DNA of 64,000 nt from Semisulcospira habei (Eukaryota; Mollusca; Gastropoda; Semisulcospiridae). A model generated the notes under the pieces. That model worked only from the letters and a program-made list of their open reading frames with translations. It was not told where the DNA came from and did no database searches. The translations under genes were made by a program, and so were the position numbers. This document shows, in pieces, positions 8,801-19,749 of this stretch. The stretch is taken from positions 160,850,379 through 160,914,378 of the forward strand of contig BTPG01000007.1 of the NCBI GenBank assembly GCA_036245525.1. Direction: 5' to 3'. How positions within the stretch are numbered: the stretch's first letter is position 1; every line of letters begins with the position of its first letter.

Positions 8801-9300
8801 TTCGACCGGTTCGCCAGTCGTCGACGGCCTTGGTTCTTCGCTTGACTTCTTCTTCGTCCGTCCTCCCTGTGTCTTGCGTGGCTCTGGTGTCCCCTCTTCG
8901 TTGGCAGCTGCCCGCTTGGCTGCTTGTTTGCCTGGGCTGTGCTGTGCGCTTCGCTGTGACTTCACCGCGCGTGCCTTGGTTGAGATTTTTCTCCCCCCTT
9001 CCCCGGTCCCGCTCCGGGAAAAGGTAAGGTAGTTGGGTTGGCCCTCGGCCGGTCCCCGCGCTGGGCACTGGTTGAGCGGGCTCGAAGGCGGTCTTCTTCG
9101 GCGCTGTTGCTTTGCGCCAAGATTCTTGACTTTTACTTGGCGGGCCTCGCGCCCGTTCCCTCTCTCCTTCCGTGTTGGTGTGGCATTATTATTTAACAGG
9201 GTCAAAATCTCCCTTTCTCAAAAGAGGGCATTTATGCGTGAGGAAAGGAATGAGACGTTTTAATCTGGAACGGTCATTCTTAAACGGCTCAGATCCACAG
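8801..9300 (+). mobile_element. DIRS-A 5' leader, downstream of the B insertion
   Basis: Resumes with TTCGACCGGT, matching D at about 19655, and contains the conserved donor-like GGTAAGGTAG at 9022 followed by GGCCCTCGGCCGG as in D. No ATG in the position of the D leader start is seen, so the gag start is lost. Confidence 0.75.
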
Positions 9301-10363
9301 GTGGTCAGCTTCATTTTCCAAGATGGCGTCTAGCGATGCAGAGCACCTTTTCCTCGCGGTTAAAACCTCTAATGGAATGGGAGTGGTGTGAAAGATCGGT
9401 GAAAGTTAAGTCTAACTATATTCGGGCGCTTACCTACTCACTTGTTCCTTATCTACTCTTTTGTACCTTGTGGGGTTCGGGGAATGTGTTATGCTCCAGC
9501 CATTCCTTGACGCATTACGTTGGTGAGTGTGGTGAGAGCCGATGCTTACTTCGGTACTGTGTCGGTCACGTAATGCCTGTTGTTATGTGTAATGCAGACC
9601 TGTTTACCATACACGGGGGCTTATTAGGTACACAATTTGGCTGGTAGGTGAACATTCTTGTGCACTTTTATACTTGGCATCCACATGTTTCTGTTCTTGG
9701 ATGTCAGGCGTATGCCCACTTGAGCGCAGGGCCACTGGTCGCCACGCCTTGCTGCCGTTTGATAAGGTTCAAGATGACCTTTTTGTGGCTGTAATAGAAG
9801 AAAATCATAAACAACAACAACAACAACAAAAAAAAATTGTCTTGCCACCACAGGTGCTGCTCACATTCATGCACGCGTTCGTTCCGCAAGTTACAGGAAC
9901 AGAGCTACAAAATGGACATTGATTTGGGACGGGTGGAGCCCGTCACCAAGGCAGCGAAGGGCCGGCTCCAGTGACTTCATCCCAACCCGAACCTACCTGA
10001 CGGAAACAGAGTGCTAAGACAGCCCTATGTCTCCTGAACACTTAGTATATGCTCTTTGGTTAAATTCCTCCTTGACTAAGGCTTGTGCATGTGAATACAA
10101 ATTACGGTCGAAAGGAGATTAATGGCCTAATTAGGCAACATAAAACTACGATCAACGCTGCACCTGGAGGCCCGTCGCTATAGTACAGCGCCGGTGTTCA
10201 GCGGAGGGCACCGCTCCGACAAAGGTTACCGTGCCTGCCGCTTGCTTCAGACCTATACTTGTCATGACATGTTTGAGTTTGTTGTGCATGATGTGTTGCG
10301 AAGGTTAACCTTACGAGGGCAGGGTCCCTCAGGCCCACGCCCGCGTGCCTTCGGTTTTTATAT
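9301..10363 (+). other. DIRS-A, decayed intron-like leader region
   Basis: No coding match is seen. It contains a (CAA)n tract at 9811-9827. A block ACCTGTTTACC..GGGGCTTA..TACACA at 9598-9640 is repeated at 11888-11925. It lies where DIRS-D has its 5' intron but is longer, so other insertions are likely. Confidence 0.45.
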
Positions 10364-12690
10364 GTTGCAGTGGCCTCTGGACGACCTGCACACTACATGG
10401 AGGATTCCAGTGACCGTCGGACTCACACAAGGTCTGTCTACCTGGTGCCGGATGTACCTCCGAACGTTGGTGTGACGTTTGCTCCGCATGACCTGAACGG
10501 CGCTGGGCGCTACTTGGGGCTTCCTTTGGCGAGTTCGCCCGGCACCTGTGACTGGTTCCAGACCTGCTGAAATACCGGCTGCTGTTCCCGGTACTACGAT
10601 CGCTCGAGTTCCGACGAGATGACGGAGAGATCACCATGCCGGACGCGTCAGTATAGTGTGCAGAGTGGGTTGATCGATGCGGTCGTTCCCAGGAGGGAAC
10701 GCACCAAGAACAAACCTTATGACAGACAAAAAAAACAGCACCGGCACGGAGCTCGGTGCCGAGGGACGTGCGCCAATCCGTCCTTGATCCAATGCCGATC
10801 CCCACTCGTCTCCTAGAAAGCCCGCTGGCTCCTACGCGGAGTCTCCTCGCCGGCAGCGAGTCCACCTCGCCATAGAGCCTCGCGGAGACATTCTCGCACG
10901 CATGCATCGTCTCGGCACAAATGGAATCCGCTGGGCGCACAGTACGGAACCCACACACCGCTCAAGGTCAGCTGGGAAGCCGTCCAGGCGGCCGACGACG
11001 TAGCGCAGGTTTTCGCGCTCGGAGCGAGTATGCTGGCACCGCCCTCGCTCCCTGGAGGGGGCTCCACCAGGACAGCGCTGCTCGTCGGGAGACACACTGA
11101 GCCGGCTGCTAGTGGTTACAGAGTCCTGTTGGTGACCAGCCGGCTAGACCGAGGTTCCAGTCTCCGTTTCTTACCGCTCGAGTCCTTGACGATCTTGTGG
11201 AGAGATCACCACGCCGGTCGCAACGTTCCAGTACGCGGAGTGGGTTGATCGATGCGGTCATTCCCAGGAGGGAACGCACCAAGAACAAACCTTATGACAG
11301 ACAGGAAACCAGCACCGGCACGGAGCTCGGTGCCGAGGGACGTGCGCCAATCCGTCCTTGATCCAATGCCGATCCCCGCTCATCTCCTAGAAAGCCCGAT
11401 GGCTCCTTCGCGGAGTCTCCTCGCCGGCAGCGAGCCCACCTCGCCATAGAGCTCGGTTCGCGGAGACATTCACGCACGCGTACACTTCACGGCACGATTT
11501 GGAATCCTCTCGGCACTTAACATCGGATCTCCTCTCTCGAACTCATACACGCGAGGAGGGACGCTCCATGGGATGCTCGTCCGCTACGGTTCGCCATCGT
11601 TGGAGTCACTCTTCCTACACTCTACGTCTACACTCCGCTCTCTCTTCTCTGCGGGCGTGCTTAGGAGTTGCCGTTCTTCACGTCACTCCAGGGATCCTGT
11701 CCCGTCTCGCTCGTCGGTCCCCTTCGCGTCCGGCTGCCGTTCGTCCCTTTCCTCTCCCCCTCACTCAGCCCTTTCCCCTTCTTCGTGCTCTGTCCCAGGG
11801 CGCCTGGCTGCAGTCTCTCCATTTCTGGACGCTCGACCCCCTCCGGTGGATCCTCGGGGAGGACGCTGTCGTTAATTCGCCAAGCACAGACCTGTTTACC
11901 TACACTTGGGGCTTAAAGTACACATATTTGCTTGGGTTACACTTACATGTACACGTTTCTACACAGTTATACACTATATACACCTTTGGAGATCTGCCTA
12001 CTCACTAGCTTGTGACCTTTACGCGTGAGATCCAAATTACACTTAGTCAGTTGGAAGGGTTCTGACTTCACACGGGTGGTAAACAGGTCTGCGAGCGCTT
12101 CGGCTTCTGTCTCCACTGGTGCCCTCTCGGATACAGCTCGGAGTTGACCGCGGCTGCTGCACTTCGTGACAGGCGCTTCGACTTCCCTGCGCTTCTTCTC
12201 TCGGTTCCCGGAGCTTCTTGCTTCGCCCTCCTTGGAGTGGTCAGCTGTTGGCTTCCCTCGGCAGGACCGGTTCTCGGGAGGTCTCAGGAGTTGCCTGCCC
12301 CTACCGGCGGTGGATCCGCTCTTGACTCTTCTTGGACTAGATGATCTCTCTCGTCCGTAACACCCTACACTGCGTGGGATCGGGGAGCTCCTTACCCTGC
12401 TCTTCGTTCTCCAGTGGACGGCTCCTGGCCCCTGGCAGGTCATCTGGCCGCGGAAGGGACCCCCTGTGCTGACGACTCGGCTGACCCAGGTTCTTCGGAG
12501 TTCCTGGCCTTCACTTTGGGGAGCAGACCGGAGGAGGCTTCTATGACCTTGGTTTCGCTTACGCTGGTGCCAGATGGCGATGGGATGCGGTCCGCGCAGG
12601 TGGTCCTCGGCTCCGCCTCCAGATCTTGGGCTGCGCCTTCTTCCGGAGCTGCCGACCCTTGACTCCAGTTATTCGTGCACTCGGCCTCCA
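10364..12690 (+). pseudogene. DIRS-A gag-like ORF1, heavily degraded
   Basis: Starts at the conserved TGTTGCAG acceptor. It goes straight to TGGCCTCTGGACGACCTGCA, which matches D after the first cysteine pair, so about 40 bases including that pair are deleted. The remainder is Ser/Arg/Pro-coding GC-rich sequence with many stops and frameshifts. It contains an internal duplication with a 579-base offset (10630-10920 and 11205-11500). The boundaries with the RT part are not clear. Confidence 0.6.
10630..11500 (+). repeat. Tandem duplication inside DIRS-A gag
   Basis: GATCGATGCGGTC(G/A)TTCCCA and roughly 230 following bases at 10669 reappear at 11248 with few differences, including the AGGGAACGCACCAAGAACAA and GAGACATTC blocks. 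The offset is 579 bases. Confidence 0.85.
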
Positions 12691-14015
12691 CAACGTTCCT
12701 CGGTTCTCCTGCAAAGGAGGAGTCACCGCTGATGGAGTCTCCGCTCCTGTTTCGGTTTTCCGTTGGATTCTCCGGGGGTCCTCAACCTACTCATGGACAC
12801 TGTGGAACCAAAGCGCAGCGCCGTCTCCCTGGTGCCTGACCTACTCGACATCCCCATTGGGCGCACAGGGGTACGCCGGAGTTTGGACAGGTGGTACTGC
12901 TGCGGCGGTGCTCGCGGTGGAAGGGCCTAGCCACTGCTCGGCAGTCGGCTCTACTCTCCGTCGGTCGTCTCGCAGCCCGGCTGCTGTAGCTACGCCCCCT
13001 ACTTCCGTGGTTCTTCTCGAGGTCCAGCCTAGCCTCCGGACCTCGCGGACAAGAGCGTGAACGGCTTGGATCTGACACGGACTAGGAGGTCTGCTCATGG
13101 GAGGTCTGAGCCAGCCTTTTCCCCGATGGAACCAGTTGCTTCACTCGGAATGCACCAGGATACCTTCGGAGGATCGGCGCGCTGGCGAGATGGCTTAGTC
13201 GACCTGTTCGCGCAAAGGTGGGATCTCTGGCTTTCCCCGCGCCTTCGTGGGGTATAGCCCTCCTGGACGAGTTGCCAGCGCTCTGACCTAGCCTGGGAAG
13301 GATCCTCCTCTCGTCCTGTTGGTCACCCCTTTCCCTGGTACCGGTCCTGAACCTCTTTCCCCTCAGCTCGCCGCGGACCCCCCGCTACTGCTTCCCGCAT
13401 TCTATTAGGTCCTCATGCAGCCGCGATGGTCTCTGTTCCGCCTTGCTGGAGCGCCTACCCCTGCGCCTTGGCGGTTTGCGACAGACCCTCAACACTGGAG
13501 TTTTCGCATGGGCAGCAGTCGAAGCCTCGCTATGGCCCGCTTCCCCAACTTGACGCCTCTACGATGAAGTTGGCGAGGCATTGTGCTCTTGGACGGCGTC
13601 CGTCACCTCTCCCCCACCGACCCTGCTGACCCCAGCTGGTAGACTTATCCCCAGGAGACTAGGCAGGATAGCCTGAGCCTGCCTCACGTATACCTACGAC
13701 GACATAGCCGTCCGGGCGGACGCGCACGCTTCTTGGCCGTGCCCGGCAGCTCTGAAGCTACAGGGCAGTCGATCTTCCTGTCTACGCTCTGCCATACGAT
13801 CCGAATTCCAGGATCCCTCCCTCAGGGAGCTTAGAGGCTAATTACGTCCAATCAGCTACGTGCAGGGCCATGAACGCCACAGCCGCAAGGAACTGGGCTG
13901 CCCTCTTCGTGGCTACTGGAGGGCTGGTGCGCAGGTGCTCTCGATCGCAGAGTTCTGTTAGCCTAGCGAGGTTACTCGCTCTGGTGGGGGACCTCCCGGG
14001 GGGGCTCTCCTCCCT
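12691..14015 (+). pseudogene. DIRS-A RT/RNase H/methyltransferase/recombinase remnants
   Basis: From about 13130 the order follows DIRS-D: CAGTTGCTTCACTCGGAATG (RNase H end), GTCGACCTGTTCGCGCAAAGG (start of methyltransferase-like DLFA motif), the recombinase N-terminus near 13490-13640, the (V)YLRR block at 13710 and the GCAGGGCCATGAACGCC equivalent of the HEIRAMAT motif at 13862. It ends with CTGGTGGGGGACCTC, the last recombinase codons, just before the gap. Many frameshifts and deletions make it non-functional. RT blocks before 13100 are only weakly visible. Confidence 0.7.
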
Positions 14016-14515
14016 NNNNNNNNNNNNNNNNNNNNNNNNNNNNNNNNNNNNNNNNNNNNNNNNNNNNNNNNNNNNNNNNNNNNNNNNNNNNNNNNNNNNN
14101 NNNNNNNNNNNNNNNNNNNNNNNNNNNNNNNNNNNNNNNNNNNNNNNNNNNNNNNNNNNNNNNNNNNNNNNNNNNNNNNNNNNNNNNNNNNNNNNNNNNN
14201 NNNNNNNNNNNNNNNNNNNNNNNNNNNNNNNNNNNNNNNNNNNNNNNNNNNNNNNNNNNNNNNNNNNNNNNNNNNNNNNNNNNNNNNNNNNNNNNNNNNN
14301 NNNNNNNNNNNNNNNNNNNNNNNNNNNNNNNNNNNNNNNNNNNNNNNNNNNNNNNNNNNNNNNNNNNNNNNNNNNNNNNNNNNNNNNNNNNNNNNNNNNN
14401 NNNNNNNNNNNNNNNNNNNNNNNNNNNNNNNNNNNNNNNNNNNNNNNNNNNNNNNNNNNNNNNNNNNNNNNNNNNNNNNNNNNNNNNNNNNNNNNNNNNN
14501 NNNNNNNNNNNNNNN
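14016..14515. other. Assembly gap (500 N)
   Basis: Exactly 500 unknown bases, probably a placeholder length. The left edge is the end of a DIRS recombinase; the right edge is inside RNase H of another copy. ORFs that span it are artefacts. Confidence 0.99.
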
Positions 14516-14563
14516 GACGGGACCTGCTCCCCTTCCTCTGCCTTCTTCTTACCAGCGCCTCCA

Positions 14564-16140
14564 TTGGTGCAAGGATCGCCGCGTCTCTCCCCGAGCAAGA
14601 TACTTCACGGCCACCTGCTTGTCCTTGTGGGCTCCCCCTCCTGGCACGGTCAGCGTCTTCGCGCCAGTGAGAAGGATGAGGAAGAGGCGCTTCGCCCGGA
14701 CGTCGCCCGGATGATCTGCGCCACGTGGGAGAACCCCCCCCCCCCCCTCTTCGTTCTTCGCGACAGGGTGGTACCTTCAGCTCCCCCCTCCTCGTCTCAC
14801 CCGTCCCAGAACCCCTCGCCTGGGCCGCCTTTGCGCTTCCCCTTCCCTGGGACGGCCCCTGCGCTTCCGCTTACCCTCCCTCAGTCCTTGTCCCCAAGGT
14901 GCTTCTCTAGCGCAGGGATGCTATGCGATCCTGTTACTGGGGGCGCCATTCTGCTGGACCAGATCCTGCGCCACCGACCTTCTGAACCTGGCCACGGGCC
15001 CCTCACTCCGACATCGCGCTCCTCGCCCGATGCTCTAGCTACCGCGCCAGGCGCTCTACTTCCGTGCTCTGGGAGACTCCTGCTACATGCTTGGAGATTG
15101 GGTGGCAAGCCCTCGTCGCTGGAGTTCTCGAGTGAGGCAGTGACAGCTATTGCTTCAGGCCATGGACCCTCGACCCTGCGTGTCTACGAGGGAAGGTGGA
15201 GAGTACTGGGAGCTTGGTGTGACCTCCGTCGCCTCTCCACTACCGATCTGACTTCCCCGCCGCTGGCTGAGTTCCTCCTGGCTTCGCCGGACAGCACTTG
15301 GCACCAATCACCTCAGGGGCTACCTCACTATGATCGCCAACGCTTACCGGCACCAGGGCCGAGCGGAACCCTACAGTGGTCGGTCCTCGCGGACCTTGCC
15401 CCTCTTTGGCACACAGCGACCTGCCTCCCTGATCCCGCGCTGGGATTTACCCTGGATACTCTTCTGGATGAACGCTAGCGTACGAGCCGCTTCCCCTAGC
15501 AAGCCTGGCCGACGCTACACAAAGACTGGCTTCTGCTCGCCGTAGCCTCACCCTCCAGAATGAGTGAGCTGCCCGCACCTTCCGCGCCCCCGCCTGCCTG
15601 CAGTGCAGGTCGGATGACCCCGTGCAGCTACCAACGGACCCGGCCTTCCTGGCCCTGAACCAGTCCCCGCTGACAGCCCCACAGGTGATCACTGTGCGAT
15701 CGCTTACGCCGATCGACCCCTACGAGGAAGTCGGACAACAGGTCCCGGTGGGAGCCTTACGCGTGTACCTATGCCGTACCAAGCCGCTCCGCCAGGGACG
15801 CATCCGCCTCTTTTTGTTTTCTCTGTCCCCAGGTAGACAAGACATCTCAGCCCAGACGATCTTCCTGGCTAGATGGGTGATGCGCTCCGCCTACCAGGAC
15901 CTCTGCCCCGACGCTGCCTAGCGGCTACTCTTCCGGGCCCACGAGGTCAGAGCCATGGCTGCTAGCGTCACGTTGACCGCTACTGTGCTGTCCGAGACAC
16001 TCTGGCTGCCGTAGGCTGGCGGACCAAGTCGACCTTCACCTGGTTCTACCTCCGTAACCTGGTTGGCCAGCGAGACAACCTGGCCCTGGTGGGGGACATC
16101 GCGGGGGCGCAACACTCCCTCCCGGCACCTTCGGTGCCGT
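14564..16140 (+). pseudogene. DIRS-C methyltransferase-like region and tyrosine recombinase, degraded
   Basis: Readable pieces are RMICATWENP (14712), LLLHAWRLGGKPSSLE (about 15070), the core-binding segment STLRVYEGRWRVLGAWC (15170) and RVYLCRTKPLRQGR with LSPGRQDISAQTI (15765-15860). A stop codon follows MRSAYQDLCPDAA at 15919. The HEIRAMAT-like part is present as GCCCACGAGGTCAGAGCCAT at 15939 but out of frame, and the nucleophile Tyr motif is in a shifted frame near 16040. At least three frame changes make the gene inactive. Confidence 0.85.
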
Positions 16141-16243
16141 TGGTAACCCTTTAGCTAAAATTATCGGGAGGTGGCGCCGGTGAGGACGGGGCTGGCTAGA
16201 GCAGTCAGTCACTGGGTTACGCGGCACCTTCCTCCTCTTCGCT

Positions 16244-16330
16244 ATTCTCCTTGTAGTAATGGCATCGGTAATGTTTTTGAGGAAACAAATTAATTTTTCT
16301 CTAAACTTACCGATGCCATTACTCAGATGG
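16244..16330 (+). repeat. DIRS-C internal complementary region
   Basis: CCTTGTAGTAATGGCATCGG, then GTTTTTGAGGAAACAAAT and TAATTTTTCTCTAAA, then CTTACCGATGCCATTA. The second half matches the complement of the right end (16527-16591) with a roughly 22-base deletion. The first half predicts the missing left end. Confidence 0.85.
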
Positions 16331-16349
16331 CCCTCCCACCTGCCCCGCT

Positions 16350-16591
16350 TGCCGCTCGCCAGCTAAACGAAAGAACTGGTTTGGCTTGGCTGCTCGGGCA
16401 GTTACCCGTAATGGGTAAAAAGGGAGCCTACCCGGGTACCAGGTCACGGCATCCCTGGTGGCCTCCCCTGGCCCTAGAGGTACACATCGTAAGTTTTTGG
16501 GCTAAAATTACGCTAGCTATAGGTTGTTCCTTGTAATAATGGCATCGGTAAGTATTTTTCGAAAAAATACATTTTAGAGAAAAATTAATTT
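16350..16591 (+). repeat. DIRS-C right inverted terminal repeat
   Basis: Contains GGGCTAAAATTACGCTAGCT and TAATAATGGCATCGGTAAGT, parallel to the B right end. Its inverted partner should lie in the assembly gap. Confidence 0.82.
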
Positions 16592-16697
16592 TTCCATGCA
16601 ATAATTTTAAATATGGTTGCTCAAGACATGAATTGCTACAACCGCATGTCCCTCACTCTCTGTATTAGTACCATTACAATTGTTTGTCCTGTGACAG

Positions 16698-16878
16698 GGA
16701 TATGCTGCGTGAGAGGTCCACGATCCTGGAGGAGGAAGTGGAGCGTGACCGAGCGGACAGGGAGGTCAGTCGCAAGGAGACAGCTAAAATGGAGACCACC
16801 ATCAGCCAGCTGCAGGAGCGCAATCGCCAGATGACCGAGCACATGATGTCACTCACTGACCACAAGTTCGAAGTCAAG
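16698..16878 (+). CDS. Coiled-coil protein, exon 1 of 5 seen
   Basis: Acceptor TGTGACAG and donor GTACAG bound 1 + 180 bases. The peptide (DMLRERSTILEEEVERDRAD and on to LTDHKFEVK) is highly charged with heptad-spaced Leu, Met and Ile, typical of a parallel coiled coil. The exon ends in phase 0, matching the next exon. Exons at 17967, 19006, 25783 and 26637 continue the same frame to a stop codon. Together they would give about 200 C-terminal residues. I do not recognise the family; a centrosomal or cytoskeletal coiled-coil protein is a guess. A DIRS element ends only 107 bases upstream, in the preceding intron. Confidence 0.75.
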
Positions 16879-17156
16879 GTACAGATGGTTGTGAAAAAGT
16901 CTTGAAATTACTAAGCGTCTGCATAGAGGTATAAATAAATCTTCATGAATACACCCGCATTTATGACTTGTATATCTATTGTTGGGCCATTTGCAATCCT
17001 TGTATTTTAGTCAGAAGTGTTACATTCTTTGTGAGAGGCAAATGGCAAGGTCTTGCTGATGCCTTTTGCACCATCCACAGTTCACCTGGGGGAAGTCTGT
17101 AAGCCAGGTCCTAGCACGCAACAAATTTGCTCGAACACTACAAAAAGTTATGGACC
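16879..17156 (+). other. Intron sequence
   Basis: Nothing recognisable; AT-rich, ending at an H1 hairpin. Confidence 0.5.
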
Positions 17157-17244
17157 AACCATGATAGTTCAAGGGTGGTGCCAGGATAGCTTGGTGCCTC
17201 CTGGCCCCAAGCTATCCTGACTCCACCCGTGAATTAACATGGTT
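17157..17244. repeat. H1 hairpin, diverged copy
   Basis: AACCATGATAGTTCAAGGGT on the left and GTGAATTAACATGGTT on the right. The inner stem AGCTTGG..CCAAGCT is intact, with several arm mismatches. Confidence 0.8.
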
Positions 17245-17526
17245 CAACTTTCTCCTAAACCACGACGTAGTCTTTCGAAGACAACATTCAATTTTGGGAA
17301 TTGTGACTGTGTAAGGCTCAGTATGTTAGAGGCACCCCAGTGCTGTTGAGTTAGAAACATTCCTTTTAGTTTTTGAGACGTTTTTCCCCTCATGTATAGT
17401 AGTACAATTGTTCCATGGGTGACAGGATTTAGTCCTGGAGACAGATTAAGCTTTTTAAAAATCCCAGAATGCTGAATTCATCTGTTTGCTTATGACAAAA
17501 TGGTCCTTTGGCCAGCAGGTTTCATG

Positions 17527-17600
17527 TGCAAGAAGCATAGATTCTTACGAGCTTCAGCAGCAGCAGGGAGTCATGTGGATTTCTGTTTCATGGCAGCATA
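17527..17600. repeat. Degenerate H2 hairpin
   Basis: GCAAGAAGCATAGATTCTTA on the left and a poorly matching right arm (GTCATGTGGATTTCTGTTTC). The loop is CAG-rich. Confidence 0.55.
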
Positions 17601-17645
17601 GATCAGCAGACATGACTTGTACCCCACAGATTGAATGGACCATTT

Positions 17646-17799
17646 CCGCAAATCAGGAGTAAGTCAGAATTGCACGTGTTTCGACGGAAAAAAGTGGATT
17701 AAAAGCCCAGACAAACACGCGATATCGCGTGTTTGTCCGGGATTTTAATCCACTTTTTTCGTCAAAACACCACAATGTGACCTACTTCTGATTTGCGAA
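17646..17799. repeat. Long hairpin around a CGCGATATCGCG centre
   Basis: Arms include AAAAAAGTGGATTAAAA, ACAAACACGCGATATCGCGT (self-complementary centre) and TTTTAATCCACTTTTTTCG. The outer parts GCAAATCAGGAGTAAGTCA and TGACCTACTTCTGATTTGC also pair, so the total foldback is about 150 bp. Confidence 0.88.
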
Positions 17800-17966
17800 C
17801 GTCTATTCCCCATCCATAGGTGACTGGTGGACTGTTTTCAGTCATTACAATATTTCAGACTGTCATGCGTATTGTTGATATTTATTGTGCCATCCATCGT
17901 CTGTTTGTTGTCCATCTTATGTCTTTTGTCTTTGGCAAACTCGACCTTCTTGCTTAAATCTCCTAG

Positions 17967-18143
17967 CGACTGAGCGGAGAGGTGAAGAGGCTGCAGAGTG
18001 ACCTTGAGGGCCAGCGTCAGGAAAAGGAAATCCTGGCAGCAGAGCTAGAGGCCGTTCTCAGACGCATTGAAAATCCTTCGTCAAATGACGGGAGCTCTGT
18101 GCAGGCCCGCTGTGTGCGTGACATCATCGCCTTGAAGAAAAAG
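17967..18143 (+). CDS. Coiled-coil protein, exon 2 of 5 seen
   Basis: 59 codons, phase 0 to phase 0, between acceptor AAATCTCCTAG and donor GTAAAG. The first part (RLSGEVKRLQSDLEGQRQEK) and the part up to LEAVLRRIE continue the heptad pattern. A short flexible stretch NPSSNDGSSVQAR interrupts the coil before VRDIIALKKK. Basic and acidic residues alternate as in long dimeric coils. Confidence 0.78.
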
Positions 18144-18271
18144 GTAAAGTTTGTTGTTTACCTATGGGTGACAGTTTTAAGGTCTTAGACCGATTCAGCC
18201 TTTTCAAAATCCCAGTAAGCTAATTTGAGCTTTTTGGTTTAGATGAAACAGTTTTAGCCATCCTGTTCCAT

Positions 18272-18339
18272 CTGCAAGAGGCATAAATTCTCATGAGCCC
18301 CTGCGGATGCAGGGGCTCATGAGAATTTATACCTCTTGC
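18272..18339. repeat. H2 hairpin with co-varying arms
   Basis: The left arm GCATAAATTCTCATGAGCCC pairs with the right GGGCTCATGAGAATTTATAC. The AAATTC change from the family's AGATCC is present in both arms. Confidence 0.88.
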
Positions 18340-18852
18340 TGGCATGAATTGGCCACATCCGCAGATTTGCTGACTCTACAGCTGAACAGATGACTTGTGT
18401 GTCTTCTGACATCTAAGTATGATAAAATACAGATTGTCCCTGTCCTATGGTGAGGCTCAGGCAGCCCATGGACTGTTTTCAGTCGTTTCAATATTTCCCC
18501 ACATCATTATAATTTATGATTTGTTTGTTTCCCATTCCTGTTGATTTTTGCCTTAGGCCTGCTACTTTTCTGCGATCTCACAGTCACAGATTTCTGCGAA
18601 ACTGGAAACCATTATAGTGTCCGTACCATCCATGTCAGGCCCGCTACTTACACAGTCGCCTGGATCCCCCCCACATAGGTTTCAGGGAAAACCATCATAG
18701 CTTCTGTAGCATGCTTGAGGCACGGATTCACATGATGCAGGGTGTTGCTTTAAAGGATGAGGCCCGTTTTGTCTTTTGGCTCAGCATGTCGTTATGGCGT
18801 AAGTCTGCAAGTGAGTATTGTGCAAGCGTTGTCGACGATTTAAGATTATTTG

Positions 18853-18920
18853 GCAAGAAGCTCAGGTTCTCATGAGCCTATGTGTCTGCAGGGGCTCATG
18901 AGGATCTGAGCGCCTAGCTG
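18853..18920. repeat. Degenerate H2 hairpin
   Basis: Inner stem CTCATGAG..CTCATGAG kept; outer arms GCTCAGGTT and GATCTGAGCGC partly match. Confidence 0.65.
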
Positions 18921-19005
18921 CCTGATATCCGCACGTGTCCTGAAGTAGGAAGTCTTTGGGTTCAAAGTATGTGGGAAAGTCTGTATTTTTGTTGTCAATT
19001 TGCAG

Positions 19006-19080
19006 AACCAGAATCTGCTGGCCCAGCTCGATGACCAGAAAGATCACTACGAGGAGCTGGGGAACAAGGCGGCACGCAGG
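19006..19080 (+). CDS. Coiled-coil protein, exon 3 of 5 seen
   Basis: Exactly 25 codons, phase 0, acceptor GTCAATTTGCAG and donor GTATGT. The peptide begins NQNLLAQLDDQKDHYEELGN and ends KAARR, a continuation of the coiled coil. The following intron received the full-length DIRS-D. Confidence 0.75.
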
Positions 19081-19237
19081 GTATGTACCCACCCGCTCAC
19101 CTGGGTGGAACAGGTCATGTTCGTTATTCTGTCATTTTGCATGACAGTCTTCATCCCTGGAAACTGAATCAGCTTTTTCAAAATCCCAGGAAACTGAATT
19201 TCAAATTTTGGGTTCAGACTAACCAGTGTGTTCCATC

Positions 19238-19330
19238 TGCAAGAGACATAAGTTCTCATGAGCCCCTGCGGACGCAGGATGTACTTGTGACTGCGGACGC
19301 AGGGGCTCATGAGAAGTTATGTCTCTTGCT
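19238..19330. repeat. H2 hairpin with enlarged loop
   Basis: GCAAGAGACATAAGTTCTCA on the left and TGAGAAGTTATGTCTCTTGC on the right. The GCGGACGCAGG loop motif is duplicated. Confidence 0.85.
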
Positions 19331-19404
19331 AGCATTGGATTACTGGCCATGTTAGTCCATGGATGATTTTCCGTCATTTCAAATTTTCACACCGTCACGC
19401 ATGT

Positions 19405-19600
19405 ATTTGTTTCCTCAAAAACATTACCGATGACATGACTTTATGGAAATGTCTACTTTTAGCTCAATTTTAGCCTACTTACCCGTTGTGTGCCCACACA
19501 ACCCGGGAGGCACTCGGGGAACCCCCCTAGAGGGGCCGAGAGTTGTCTCCCGTTTCCCGCCTTACCGGCTCCGGTCACGAGACCGGCCAGTTTTTTTTTT
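19405..19600 (+). repeat. DIRS-D left inverted terminal repeat
   Basis: Inverse of 25433-25620, including CCGGGAGGCACTCGGGGAAC and GGTCACGAGACCGGCCAG. Confidence 0.93.
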
Positions 19601-19749
19601 TTGCTACTTCGCTCGTACAGAGAAGACGTGTCTGGCCTTGCGCTCGCGCCGCTTCGACCGGTCCTTCTCTTGCCTACGCTCGTTGCCTCTTCATGTGCCC
19701 TGCCTCTGCTGGCGTCGTTCTGCTGCTCTCCTCTACGCTGTGGAGGTGT

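Larger units (their letters stand above)
14516..16591 (+). mobile_element. DIRS-C, 3' half of a fourth DIRS copy
   Basis: Begins inside RNase H (GGTGCAAGGATCG at 14569, as in B at about 6757) and continues through methyltransferase-like, recombinase, internal complementary region and right terminal repeat. The right end is ATTAATTT at 16591, deduced from the internal complementary region. The left part is lost in the gap. Its terminus carries TACCGATGCCATTA where B has TACCGATGGTATTA and A/D have TACCGATGACATGA, so it is a separate subfamily. Confidence 0.88.

Noticed and set aside
13842..14670. ORFs spanning the N gap
   Set aside because: Stop-free only because N codons are read as X.
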